This document shows positions 1 through 7,486 of a stretch of DNA of 64,000 nt, one piece after another (the stretch's first letter is position 1; each line of letters starts with the position of its first letter). Below the pieces are notes generated by a model, which did no database searches, was not told the origin of the DNA, and was given only the letters and a program-made list of their open reading frames with translations. The DNA is from Lachnospiraceae bacterium (GTDB taxonomy: Bacteria; Bacillota; Clostridia; Lachnospirales; Lachnospiraceae), in contig JAQVCW010000002.1 of the NCBI GenBank assembly GCA_028689585.1, forward strand, positions 164,295 to 228,294, written 5' to 3'. The position numbers were made by a program, and so were the translations under genes.

Positions 1-102
1 TATTAATTATTCCCAATCAATTCGAAACAAGATACAACAATATCATTAATAATGTATAGTCTTCTGCTCACGGTGAAGCATTTCTTGGATCAAAAGCTGC
101 TC

Positions 103-222
103 TCACTTCTTTTTGCCGAATTTTCCCATCAAATAAACAATTATCATAATTACCAGCACTGCTGCAAAAATACCGGCCATGCCCTTCCACATAATTTCCA
201 ATGCTATCAATACATTATTCAT
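103..222 (-). CDS. OadG-related small membrane subunit (39 aa)
   Basis: This 39-residue ORF has one central hydrophobic helix (GIFAAVLVIMIIVYLMG) and a basic C-terminus ending GKFGKKK. It starts at an ATG preceded by AAAGGA and lies 57 bp downstream of the decarboxylase beta subunit on the same strand. In Na+-translocating decarboxylases a small single-span gamma-type subunit anchors the complex, and short OadG-related proteins are found next to oadB in Clostridia. The role is inferred from size, membrane segment and position. It lacks the long gamma-chain tail, so it may be a short accessory subunit. The operon probably continues beyond the left edge. Confidence 0.7.
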   Translation of the reverse strand: MNNVLIALEIMWKGMAGIFAAVLVIMIIVYLMGKFGKKK

Positions 223-279
223 CTCTCTATCCTTTCTGCTCTGAACATCAGCTCATCTTAAATTTACCTTCGCAGGCTA

Positions 280-1419
280 TCATTTCAGGAATCCGGTCAC
301 CAGGCTGATCACCAGGCCGCCGGCGATCACCGACGCGATCTGCCCTGATACATTGGCGCCTGCCGCATGCATCAGGATCACATTGCCGGGATCCTCCTCC
401 ATGGCCATCTTCTGCACCACCCGGGAAGACATTGGAAAAGCTGAGATACCTGCCGCTCCAATCATGGGATTGATCTTTTCCCTGGTAAACAAATTCATAA
501 ATTTCGCCAGCAGCACCCCGAAAATACTGTCCACCACGAAAGCAAACATACCGATCAGCATGATCATCAGCGTATTTACGGTCACAAAACGCTCTGCCTG
601 CATACTGAAAGAAATGGTAATTCCAAGAAGCAGGGTGATCAGATTTGCCAGCGTGTTCTGAGCCGTATCAGACATGGTATTTAACACGCCGCATTCCCGG
701 ATCAGATTGCCGAACATCAAAAATCCGACCAGTGCCACAGAAGAAGGTGCTACCAGCCCCACCACGATCGTTACCACGATTGGAAAGGCAATTCTCGTCT
801 TTTTGCTGACAGATGACGCATTGTAGGACATGCGGATCATCCGTTCCTTTTTCGTTGTCACCAGGCGGATGGCAAAGGGCTGTATCACCGGAACCAGTGC
901 CATATAGGAGTAGGCCGCCACTGCAATGGGCCCGATATAGTCCGATTTCAGTATCTGGGAAACCAGAATCGAGGTTGGGCCATCCGCCGCACCGATAATA
1001 CCGATGGATGCCGCATCCTTCAGGTCAAATCCAAGAAGCACCGCCAGCAGAATTGCCGCGAAAATACCGAACTGAGCGCCTGCGCCAAAAAGGAACATTC
1101 TTGGATTGGACAGCAGCGGTCCAAAATCGATCATGGCTCCAATTCCGATAAAGAGCAGAATCGGAAGCGCTTCTGATGCATCGATGCCCACATGGAACAG
1201 CCACTGGATAATTCCATTCGTCTCCCCCACACCCGGCAGCACCTGATTCAGTACCCCCGATGCCGGCAAATTCACCAGTATCGCCCCAAATCCCATCGGC
1301 AGCAGCAGCGCCGGTTCATACTCCTTTTTAATAGCCAGCCAAATTAGAAGAATACCTACTCCATACATTACTACCTGCTGCCAGGTCAGCATCCGCAGCC
1401 CCTCTGTTAAAAAATCCAT
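280..1419 (-). CDS. oadB: Na+-translocating decarboxylase beta subunit
   Basis: This 379-residue polytopic membrane protein belongs to the OadB/GcdB/MmdB family, the subunit that decarboxylates carboxybiotin and couples it to Na+ export. Visible family motifs are GIIGAADGPTSI near residue 140 and HAAGANVSGQIASVI near the C-terminus, with about nine hydrophobic segments. An upstream in-frame TTG adds six residues, but the ATG at 1419 follows AAAGGAG at good spacing and is chosen. The substrate (oxaloacetate, methylmalonyl-CoA or glutaconyl-CoA) cannot be told because the alpha subunit is outside the window. A riboswitch-like leader and terminator lie just upstream, so expression is probably controlled by transcription termination. 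Confidence 0.93.
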   Translation of the reverse strand: MDFLTEGLRMLTWQQVVMYGVGILLIWLAIKKEYEPALLLPMGFGAILVNLPASGVLNQVLPGVGETNGIIQWLFHVGIDASEALPILLFIGIGAMIDFGPLLSNPRMFLFGAGAQFGIFAAILLAVLLGFDLKDAASIGIIGAADGPTSILVSQILKSDYIGPIAVAAYSYMALVPVIQPFAIRLVTTKKERMIRMSYNASSVSKKTRIAFPIVVTIVVGLVAPSSVALVGFLMFGNLIRECGVLNTMSDTAQNTLANLITLLLGITISFSMQAERFVTVNTLMIMLIGMFAFVVDSIFGVLLAKFMNLFTREKINPMIGAAGISAFPMSSRVVQKMAMEEDPGNVILMHAAGANVSGQIASVIAGGLVISLVTGFLK

Positions 1420-1470
1420 ATTTTTTTCTCCTTTCAATTTGCATGTTTTTTTTACACAGTAAAGTAATTT

Positions 1471-1524
1471 AAAAACAAAAAAGACTCCTACTGCAGCAGT
1501 GAATCATCTGCTGCAGTAAAAGTC
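1471..1524 (-). terminator. Intrinsic terminator of the riboswitch leader
   Basis: On the minus strand a 17-nt arm (1508-1524) pairs with 1483-1499 through a short loop and is followed by a T-rich run (1471-1482). The 5' arm contains CTTTTACT, the same bases that close helix P1 of the upstream aptamer. Aptamer folding and terminator folding are therefore mutually exclusive, the arrangement of a transcriptional ON switch. It lies 52 bp upstream of the oadB start. Confidence 0.85.
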
Positions 1525-1611
1525 TCGCTGTTTCAATCTTTGACGAATAACATGGTTATTGTCCTGACGACCAAAGATACATAGAAGTTATGCCAGCTAC
1601 TCCCTTTTACT
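1515..1611 (-). ncRNA. yybP-ykoY (Mn2+) riboswitch aptamer
   Basis: Read on the minus strand, the leader has the two conserved internal-loop motifs of the yybP-ykoY class: AAAGGGAGTAGC near its 5' end and AGCGAGACTTTT near its 3' end. AGTAAAAG (1604-1611) pairs with CTTTTACT (1515-1522) to form P1. ATCTTTG pairs with CAAAGAT for the long arm, whose inside carries GTCGTCA and an AATAAC/GTTATT hairpin. Known members bind Mn2+ and control Mn exporters, P-type ATPases or TerC proteins. The gene downstream here is a Na+-pump decarboxylase subunit. Identity was judged by eye against the consensus, not by a covariance search. Confidence 0.83.
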
Positions 1612-1797
1612 TTTCTGTTTGAATATTTTTCCTCATGCATTGATAATTCTTATCATAACAGTTTTCCGGCTGCTGTGCAAGGAAATATTTGCTATCCATT
1701 CGACCATTTATTCGACCGGTAACGACAGGCTACATCACATAATAATCTGCATTGACCAGCTTTGTATCCTCCGCCTCGTTTCCTGTTCCGGTTCGTT

Positions 1798-3138
1798 TTA
1801 CAGGAAATCCATAATTAGAGTCCGTTTTCTGCTGTGCTTCAGCTTTCTCAGCGCTTTTGCCTCGATCTGGCGGATACGTTCTCGGGTCACCTCAAATTCC
1901 TGGCCTACTTCTTCCAGAGTCTTTGGTTCGCCGCCGTCTAAGCCATATCGTTTTACCAGTACATCCCGCTCGCGGTCGGTCAGACCGTTCAGCAGGATCT
2001 GAAGATTCTCTCTCAATGCAGACTGCTCTGTCAGCTCCGTCTGGGATGTCATCTGGTCATCCGCGATGAAATTAGCCAGTGTCGCATCGGCCTCATCCCC
2101 GATGGGTGTGTCCAGAGAAGCCGGATCCGCCGCGTATTGATATATCTCAGAAAGCTTGTTTTCCGAAATATGCAGTTCCCGGGCCAGTTCGGCATGATTC
2201 GGTTCCCGCCCAAGCTCTCCTGTCATTCTCCGCTGTGTCTTCACCACTTTGTTGATCATCTCCACCATATGTACCGGAACACGGATGGTCCTGGACTTGT
2301 CCGCCAGCGATCTGGTAATCGCCTGCTTGATCCACCAGGTCACATAGGTGCTTATTTTAAACCCTTTTGTATAATCATATTTCTGGATACCCTTGATCAG
2401 TCCAAGATTTCCCTCCTGAATCAGATCCAGAAAATTCATGCCCCGCCCCGTATAGCGCTTGGCAATGCTGACCACCAGACGCAGGTTGGAATTGATCAAT
2501 TCTTCCTCAGCGTACTTGTCTCCCTGCTCTTTCCTTTTGGCCAGTTCATTTTCTCTTTCTGCCGTCAGCAGCGGATACCGGGCAATCTCTTTTAAATATT
2601 GCCGCACCGGATCTGCTGTACCCACATTTTCCAGCAAAGAAGCAGCATCTAAATTGTATTCCTCCTCCGAAGCAAACTCCTCTTTTTCCCCATCAGGATC
2701 TGTTTTGCCACTGTGAAATCCGCCTTCATCCAGTAAATCCGCCCGGCTTTTTTCAGAAGCATCCATGATCTTATCCTTTAAATGTATCTCCGAAGAAAAA
2801 TGGTTCTCCAGGATCCCTTCCGAATAAACTTCTTTATCCAGGAGCTGGTCATCCACTGAAAAATCGGGCTGGCTGTTATCCCATTCCTTTTCCTCCGGCT
2901 GAGTCTCGCTCTCCTCCAGAAGATAATCGTCCGCTTCCTCTGCCGGCTTATTTTCGTTTTTATCTATTGAAATTTGAAAGCTCTGTAAGTATACATATAT
3001 CTGCTCCAATTGCTCCTCCGAAAATGAAGCTCCTGAAAACTCATCCGATATCTCCTGCTTTTTCAGAACATTTCCCTGTTCCCTTCCTATTTTTACTAGC
3101 TCATTCATCTTCCGGATAAATACTGTTTCAACCGACAT
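1798..3138 (-). CDS. RpoD-like sigma-70 family factor
   Basis: This 446-residue primary-type sigma factor directs RNA polymerase to promoters. The N-terminal third is acidic, with no clear classical region 1.1. Region 1.2 starts near residue 175 (DPVRQYLKEIARYPLL). Regions 2.1-2.4 follow (NLRLVVSIAKRYTGRG, DLIQEGNLGLIKG, TYVTWWIKQAITR), then region 3, and region 4 with the helix-turn-helix VTRERIRQIEAKALRKL. AAAGG lies just ahead of the ATG. Length and all core regions fit RpoD/SigA-like factors. Clostridia often carry a second RpoD paralogue, and the unusual acidic N-terminus suggests this may be the alternative copy rather than the housekeeping one. Confidence 0.9.
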   Translation of the reverse strand: MSVETVFIRKMNELVKIGREQGNVLKKQEISDEFSGASFSEEQLEQIYVYLQSFQISIDKNENKPAEEADDYLLEESETQPEEKEWDNSQPDFSVDDQLLDKEVYSEGILENHFSSEIHLKDKIMDASEKSRADLLDEGGFHSGKTDPDGEKEEFASEEEYNLDAASLLENVGTADPVRQYLKEIARYPLLTAERENELAKRKEQGDKYAEEELINSNLRLVVSIAKRYTGRGMNFLDLIQEGNLGLIKGIQKYDYTKGFKISTYVTWWIKQAITRSLADKSRTIRVPVHMVEMINKVVKTQRRMTGELGREPNHAELARELHISENKLSEIYQYAADPASLDTPIGDEADATLANFIADDQMTSQTELTEQSALRENLQILLNGLTDRERDVLVKRYGLDGGEPKTLEEVGQEFEVTRERIRQIEAKALRKLKHSRKRTLIMDFL

Positions 3139-3222
3139 CTTCCATTACCTTTCTATCTTTCGTTAAAATTCCTGCCCGATGGACCTTTTCCTCAAAATCT
3201 GCAATCTTATATATGACAAAAT

Positions 3223-3250
3223 AAAAAGTCTGGACGCATCCCGACTTTTT
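3223..3250. terminator. Bidirectional-looking hairpin between MerR and sigma genes
   Basis: AAAAAGTC (3223-3230) pairs perfectly with GACTTTTT (3243-3250) across a 12-nt loop, with A/T runs on both sides. It sits in the 229-bp gap between the MerR gene and the sigma gene, both on the minus strand. The likeliest role is termination of the MerR transcript. Confidence 0.6.
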
Positions 3251-3367
3251 ACAAATTATCAATCCACCACCGCTGTGTTCAACAGCTTCCTTATTATAGT
3301 TGATATCCCTTTGGAAATCAATAAGGCATTTCAAAAAAATGCTGCTTTACTTCTTCATACTGCAGTT

Positions 3368-4207
3368 TTAGTTCATGATTTTATCACAATGCTGACATTC
3401 TCGAATCGGAATAACCGTTTTTACCTGAACATAGTCTCCATCTTCCTCATGGGTAAGGGCCAGGCGCTGCTGAAACAAATCTGTACCATGCTGCAGACGG
3501 CACTCTTTCATCTTCCGAAGCGGTTCATCAAAATTCCAGACATTATCAGTTAAATAGGTACCGTTTTTATCGTACTCCGCTTTAATGCTGTGATAATAGC
3601 AAAAACAATTTCCGGCAGGCAGCGGAATCTCTGCTGCATCGGAGAAAGCTCGCTGCGGCAGATTGGTCAGGGATCCCCATATCCTTTTGTGGTTCCCTTT
3701 CACCAGTTTATCCGATGCGGGGGAAGATAATTTTACATATTGCCAAAAATGCTGCAATTGGGGGCAGTGCTTCCAATTCCTATGCTGTTCTTCCGCCGGC
3801 TCTTTGGGTTCTGTACAGAAAAAATAATTTTCCAGATATTCAATGGTGAACGAATGCTCTGCCTTTGTGCGCTCAAGGGCTTCCTGCATCTGTGCTGCTT
3901 CACAATAATACTCCTGCAGATTCTGAATTTGCTGTGCAATCGTTTCCTTTTGCTGCTTCAGTTGAGCGATCCACTCTTCTTTTCCTGCGTTTTCCAGCAG
4001 GTTTTTTGCATCTGTCTGAGAGAAGCCTATTTTCTGCAGATTAAAATACTCAATCACATGCACCCATTGGGCCGGAGCATAATAGCGATACCCCTTCTCG
4101 TCTTTCCAATAGGGCTTCACAAGATCCTGCTTATCATAATAATTTAAAAATTCTTTGGAAGTTCCCAGTTTTTTAGCGAACTCTCCAATTTTGTACAATT
4201 CGTTCAT
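3368..4207 (-). CDS. MerR family regulator with large C-terminal domain
   Basis: This 279-residue protein has an N-terminal MerR winged helix (YKIGEFAKKLGTSKEFLNYY, then GYRYY at about residue 40), a coiled-coil dimerisation helix near residues 75-110, and a C-terminal effector-like domain rich in Cys, His and aromatic residues ending ECQHCDKIMN. The domain resembles ligand-binding modules of multidrug-type MerR proteins, but no ligand can be named. The ATG at 4207 is chosen because GGAGG lies eight bases upstream; the longer ORF lacks this. It is divergent from the carboxylesterase, whose promoter has the 19-bp spacing that MerR proteins activate, so the esterase is the probable target. Confidence 0.85.
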   Translation of the reverse strand: MNELYKIGEFAKKLGTSKEFLNYYDKQDLVKPYWKDEKGYRYYAPAQWVHVIEYFNLQKIGFSQTDAKNLLENAGKEEWIAQLKQQKETIAQQIQNLQEYYCEAAQMQEALERTKAEHSFTIEYLENYFFCTEPKEPAEEQHRNWKHCPQLQHFWQYVKLSSPASDKLVKGNHKRIWGSLTNLPQRAFSDAAEIPLPAGNCFCYYHSIKAEYDKNGTYLTDNVWNFDEPLRKMKECRLQHGTDLFQQRLALTHEEDGDYVQVKTVIPIRECQHCDKIMN

Positions 4208-4285
4208 TGCGTCCTCCATTCCTGATTTCAAAGCAATCGTCTTGTTTTTGGAACATTTTCACAAAAAATAACTCGTTTTTTTTCT

Positions 4286-4316
4286 TTGGCAAGTAGTAGG
4301 TACTTGGAAGTACACT
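4286..4316 (+). promoter_or_regulatory. MerR-type promoter and operator of the esterase
   Basis: A -35 box TTGGCA (4286-4291) and -10 box TACACT (4311-4316) are separated by 19 bp instead of 17. Inside the spacer lies the inverted repeat AAGTA-GTAGG-TACTT (4291-4305). An overlong spacer with a central palindrome is the signature of promoters that MerR activators untwist. It sits between the divergent MerR and esterase genes. Confidence 0.8.
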
Positions 4317-4359
4317 GATATCAGATGTAAAAAATAAAGTTAGAAGAAAGGATATTATC

Positions 4360-6039
4360 ATGAAAAAGCGAAAAATCACAATACTGCTTCTGCCCTGTAT
4401 GCTGGCAATGTCCCTGACCGCTTTTGGCGGTGAAACAGAAACTGCTGCACCGGAAGCAGAACTGACCGTTCGTGCAACAGAATATGGAAAGGTGCAGGGA
4501 GCTGAAAATGGAGAAAACCTGGTGTGGTATCACATCCCCTATGCTGCTGCGCCGATAGATGAACTGCGCTGGGCGGCACCGGCGAAGCCGGAAGCATGGC
4601 AGGATGTGCTGGACTGTACGGAACCGGGAGAAGCTTTTCTTCAGTGCGGAACCGACTATACCACAGGCGAAATAAAGGTCTCCGGTGTGGAGGATGCCCT
4701 GAACCTGGATATCTATGCAGGCAAAACCGCGGAGAACCTGCCGGTTCTTGTTTATATTCACGGTGGAAACAACCAGACCGGCACTTCCATGGAGGTTCCC
4801 GGAAACCAGATTACAGCAGATGAGAATTGTGTCTATGTAAGTTTGAACTACCGCCTTGGCCTGCTTGGATTTAACTGCCTTCCGGCGCTTCAGACAGAGG
4901 CGGATGCTACCGGCAACTATGCTTTGCTGGACATTGCTCAGGCATTGGACTGGGTAAAAGAAAACATCGCAGCTTTTGGCGGCAATCCCGACAATATAAC
5001 CGTGTCCGGTTTTTCCGCGGGCGGGCGTGATGTCATGGCAATGCTCACCAGCTCTCTGTTCAAAGGAAAATTTGACAAAGCGATTGTCTTTTCCGGCGGA
5101 ATGACTATGGCCAAAGAAGATACCAGTGCAGACCTGATTGCGGCTGCCATCGCACCTTTCGCAGTAGAAGATGGAAAAGCACCAGATGAAACTGCAGCAG
5201 CAGAATGGCTGCTGACAGATGGCGAGGATGTAAAGGAATATCTCTACAGTATTCCTGCTGATAAGCTGGTCACACTGATGACAAATGCAAGCATCCGAAT
5301 GAGCGGATTCCCTCATTTATATCAGGATGGCGTGGTTCTTCCGGAGGAAGGATTTGATACAGCAGAATACAATTCGGTTCCGCTTCTTATGCTGACAGGA
5401 AGTACCGAATTCAGCCTGTTCAGCCAGTTTGACGGATACTTTTTCAGTGATGCGGTCATGGCTCTGTCTGAAGAGGAACAAAATCAGGCAAAGGCATTTG
5501 CTGTAAACTATGGTTCTGATATGTATCGCATTTTTAATGCTCAATGCAGTGCCCAAGCTATGTATGATCATTATGACGCTGATATTTATGTGTGTCAAGT
5601 AGAATATGGTTCTATGAACAGCCAGACACAGATACCTGCAATGGGCTCTTTCCACGGAATTTTTGTCCCCATGCTGACTCAGGATCACACCTATGGAAAT
5701 TTTGCCGATTTCTCAACTGCCGGCTATGCAGACATGGCCTCTCTTTTCGATCATTATCTGACAGCATTTCTTGCTTCCGGAAATCCGAATGGAGAGGGAT
5801 CTGTGGAATGGACCGCATGGACAGCAGAAGATCCGAAGTCAATGGTCCTTGACGCAGATGCAGAAAAAGCCACGGCAGAAATGAAAGATGTAACCAGCTC
5901 CTACGAAGCAATTATGGAATCCATGGACGAAGATACTACCGTATCGGATCCGATTAAAAAGGATATTATTGCAAATGTAATGAATGGCCGCTGGTTCAGC
6001 GCTGCATTGGATGCAAAATACGGAAATGCCGGTCTTTAA
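4360..6039 (+). CDS. Secreted type-B carboxylesterase
   Basis: This 559-residue alpha/beta hydrolase belongs to the carboxylesterase type B (para-nitrobenzyl esterase) family, which hydrolyses ester bonds of small lipophilic compounds. It has a signal peptide (MKKRKITILLLPCMLAMSL), the oxyanion segment HGG at 134-136, and the nucleophile Ser219 in GFSAGG, where the family usually has GESAGG. A family-typical histidine segment lies in MGSFHGIFVP near residue 430. AGAAAGGA precedes the ATG. It is divergent from a MerR regulator, suggesting induction by a small molecule that the enzyme may degrade. The exact substrate is unknown. Confidence 0.9.
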   Translation: MKKRKITILLLPCMLAMSLTAFGGETETAAPEAELTVRATEYGKVQGAENGENLVWYHIPYAAAPIDELRWAAPAKPEAWQDVLDCTEPGEAFLQCGTDYTTGEIKVSGVEDALNLDIYAGKTAENLPVLVYIHGGNNQTGTSMEVPGNQITADENCVYVSLNYRLGLLGFNCLPALQTEADATGNYALLDIAQALDWVKENIAAFGGNPDNITVSGFSAGGRDVMAMLTSSLFKGKFDKAIVFSGGMTMAKEDTSADLIAAAIAPFAVEDGKAPDETAAAEWLLTDGEDVKEYLYSIPADKLVTLMTNASIRMSGFPHLYQDGVVLPEEGFDTAEYNSVPLLMLTGSTEFSLFSQFDGYFFSDAVMALSEEEQNQAKAFAVNYGSDMYRIFNAQCSAQAMYDHYDADIYVCQVEYGSMNSQTQIPAMGSFHGIFVPMLTQDHTYGNFADFSTAGYADMASLFDHYLTAFLASGNPNGEGSVEWTAWTAEDPKSMVLDADAEKATAEMKDVTSSYEAIMESMDEDTTVSDPIKKDIIANVMNGRWFSAALDAKYGNAGL

Positions 6040-6092
6040 AAGAAATCCAAAAGGCAGAAATTTTCCGCATTGATGAAGTAAAACATAAGAAT

Positions 6093-6140
6093 ACCCCAGA
6101 AACCGAGGTTTCCGGGGCATTCTTATGTTTGAGCTTCATC
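6093..6140 (-). terminator. tuf-like terminator copy
   Basis: A hairpin CCCCAGAAACCGAGGTTTCCGGGG with flanking bases matches the terminator region of tuf (17060-17107) at about 43 of 48 positions without gaps. The match includes bases outside the hairpin. It can serve as a terminator at the end of the convergent esterase gene. The similarity beyond the stem suggests shared descent with the tuf terminator rather than a chance match. Confidence 0.65.
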
Positions 6141-6263
6141 CAGCGGAGCACCACGTCCATCTGCTGCTAACTCCTCCATGACGGCATTATCTGTTTCATG
6201 ATTTTCGATGATTGCAGATAATTGTTCTAATCAAGATCTTGCTGCTGTCAGGAGATCTTCTCG
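6123..6263 (-). pseudogene. Decayed 3' end of an unidentified gene
   Basis: The minus strand reads as coding-like sequence (LEQLSAIIENHETDNAVMEE, then LAADGRGAPLDEAQT and a stop) with an in-frame TGA at 6231-6233 and no start or ribosome binding site. The reading frame ends inside the tuf-like terminator copy. The parent family is not recognised. It looks like a remnant left by insertion or deletion events in the accessory zone. Confidence 0.3.
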
Positions 6264-6306
6264 AGCGGTAATTCGGCCTTAGGGTATCACCTTGTAATAA
6301 TGCGGA

Positions 6307-6540
6307 TTACAGCCGTTTTTCTTCATTTTTCCATTTATGATAAGTGGTAAAAAGCTGCCATATACCTACAAATAAGGATAGGATACCAAGTACAAGCACG
6401 AATCCTTTATCCTCAACCGTAAGTAATACGAACGTGAAGACAGGGATGCCGATTAACATAATCCATATCGTTCTTATAAATTTCCGTCTGTTACTTAAAT
6501 TCTTATAGAAAACTTCAAAACCCTTATCTGTTTCATTCAT
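6307..6540 (-). CDS. Small two-span membrane protein (77 aa)
   Basis: This 77-residue hypothetical protein has two hydrophobic segments (IMLIGIPVFTFVLLTV and FVLVLGILSLFVGIW) and charged ends (KNLSNRRK, KWKNEEKRL). The ATG at 6540 is preceded by GAAGGTG, whereas the longer reading frame has no better site. No family is recognised. It stands alone between a gene remnant and a repeat-containing stretch. A small integral membrane protein is the most that can be said. Confidence 0.5.
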   Translation of the reverse strand: MNETDKGFEVFYKNLSNRRKFIRTIWIMLIGIPVFTFVLLTVEDKGFVLVLGILSLFVGIWQLFTTYHKWKNEEKRL

Positions 6541-6626
6541 ATACTTTTCACCTTCATATTTTACTGTAAACATCATACTCTACTGTCAAAGCATATTACA
6601 AGTATTATTTGAAGATCGCACTTGCG

Positions 6627-6684
6627 AGTAGCGAAGCACTTAAATTAAAGGTTCACATTCAAAGTAGTGAAGCACTTAAATTAA
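6627..6684. repeat. 22-bp direct repeat
   Basis: AGTAG(C/T)GAAGCACTTAAATTAA occurs at 6627-6648 and 6663-6684, differing at one base, with a 36-bp period. It lies in a gene-free stretch upstream of the antisense-RNA promoter. Its function is unknown. Confidence 0.6.
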
Positions 6685-6713
6685 GGCCTTCGCATCCTTT
6701 GATCATTTTTGTG

Positions 6714-6742
6714 TTTACAATTACCAAATAATTGATTATAAT
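6714..6742 (+). promoter_or_regulatory. Promoter for toxin antisense RNA
   Basis: TTTACA (6714-6719) and a consensus TATAAT (6737-6742) are separated by exactly 17 bp on the plus strand. They point toward the 3' end of the holin-like toxin gene, which lies on the opposite strand. No ORF follows, which fits a promoter for a regulatory RNA. Confidence 0.65.
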
Positions 6743-6748
6743 GTACTT

Positions 6749-6859
6749 AGCAAGACAGCCGACAGGTAGGTGCAAGCTACCCGTTCCGGCGAATTATAAC
6801 AGATTTATAAGTAAAGCTGCCCATCCGGCCAAGGATACAGGGCGGCTTTACTTATTTTT
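6749..6859 (+). ncRNA. Putative type I antitoxin RNA
   Basis: A plus-strand transcript from the promoter at 6714-6742 would run about 110 nt. It contains a hairpin built from GACAGGTAG and CTACCCGTTC, and it ends at a terminator (AAAGCTGCCC 6813-6822 pairing with GGGCGGCTTT 6840-6849, then ACTTATTTTT). It is antisense to the 3' UTR and last codons of the holin-like peptide. This convergent layout is that of TxpA/RatA-type type I toxin-antitoxin loci. Transcript ends are inferred. Confidence 0.55.
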
Positions 6860-6928
6860 CAAGTTGAGAATTTCTATGATAAAGAGACCAACCGTCAGAA
6901 TAATCATAAATTCTTCATATGTACTCAT
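6848..6928 (-). CDS. Holin-like type I toxin peptide (26 aa)
   Basis: This 26-residue peptide begins MSTYEEFMIILTVGLFIIEI and ends LNLKNK: a short polar start, one membrane span and a basic tail. It is the pattern of the 'putative holin-like toxin' (Hol_Tox) family of Firmicutes. GGAAAGGATG precedes the ATG by a suitable distance. The gene's 3' region is overlapped by an antisense RNA promoter and terminator. Such peptides depolarise the membrane when not repressed by the antisense RNA. Function is inferred from family resemblance and locus architecture. Confidence 0.7.
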   Translation of the reverse strand: MSTYEEFMIILTVGLFIIEILNLKNK

Positions 6929-7007
6929 AAGCATCATCCTTTCCGCAAGACTCGGAATGGATACCTGCACGCCCCTCGGCTGCCCGGTTAAATATATTAT
7001 TTTTTTA

Positions 7008-7100
7008 TTACTCTTTCTTCTTTTTCCATAATTTTTCTGCGAAATAGAGAATAGCTGTCACTGCCAAAATGAACAATTCTCCAGCCAAGGAGACTACCAC
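7008..7100 (-). CDS. Possible second small hydrophobic peptide (30 aa)
   Basis: A 30-codon ORF with a GTG start reads VVVSLAGELFILAVTAILYF and then a charged tail AEKLWKKKKE. It has one hydrophobic span and a lysine-rich end like type I toxins. AGAAAGG lies very close to the start, so the spacing is poor, and no antisense promoter was recognised. It is directly upstream of the 26-residue toxin gene on the same strand. It may be a degenerate toxin copy or a chance ORF. Confidence 0.3.
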   Translation of the reverse strand: MVVSLAGELFILAVTAILYFAEKLWKKKKE

Positions 7101-7156
7101 CCTTTCTCCCGAAATAAGACAATATCCGGCATATACAACAAAACATATTTCTTGAT

Positions 7157-7243
7157 TTATTCCTGTCTTGCTTTGTGATCTTCATCATCTAAATCCAATG
7201 ATTTTGGCGTATATGCCGGTTCAAATGGCAATTCCATAAAAAA
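7157..7243 (-). pseudogene. Fragment of a PIN-domain toxin gene
   Basis: The minus strand encodes FMELPFEPAYTPKSL followed by DLDDEDHKARQE and a stop. The first part matches the middle of COG1569-type PIN toxins (a ...E-[IL]-P-[YF]-E...TP... segment). There is no start signal. Its first residues, FMELPFE, are the same as those at which the truncated PIN gene at 11200-11445 departs from the family, and the DNA there is an exact 25-bp repeat. It is therefore a broken or displaced piece of a toxin gene. Confidence 0.45.
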
Positions 7244-7244
7244 A
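7220..7244. repeat. 25-bp direct repeat, left copy (PIN gene segment)
   Basis: These 25 bases are identical to 11239-11263 in the same orientation. Both copies encode FMELPFE of a PIN-domain toxin. The interval between them is about 4 kb. This could reflect two related toxin genes or one gene split by an insertion. Confidence 0.7.
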
Positions 7245-7486
7245 TTTGTTTTCGATTCTGAGTTACCATCTCATAAATCTTATCTGCTTTTTTCTAAATG
7301 CGTTCTATATTATCCACGCAGAAATTCATTATACTTTTCGTCTATTCTATAAAAATCCATTCTTCCACCATATGCAGAAACAAGGAGATAAGAAAACTCA
7401 TCTCCTTGAAATTAACGTTCGCACTTGTCTTATGATAGAATGCTGCACTCGTGGACACGGCCTCCTTCCTATACACAAACTGATAT

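Noticed and set aside
4321..5316. 331-codon open frame on the minus strand
   Set aside because: It lies wholly antisense to the secreted esterase, whose signal peptide and catalytic motifs are clear. The antisense product has no recognisable domain or ribosome binding site.
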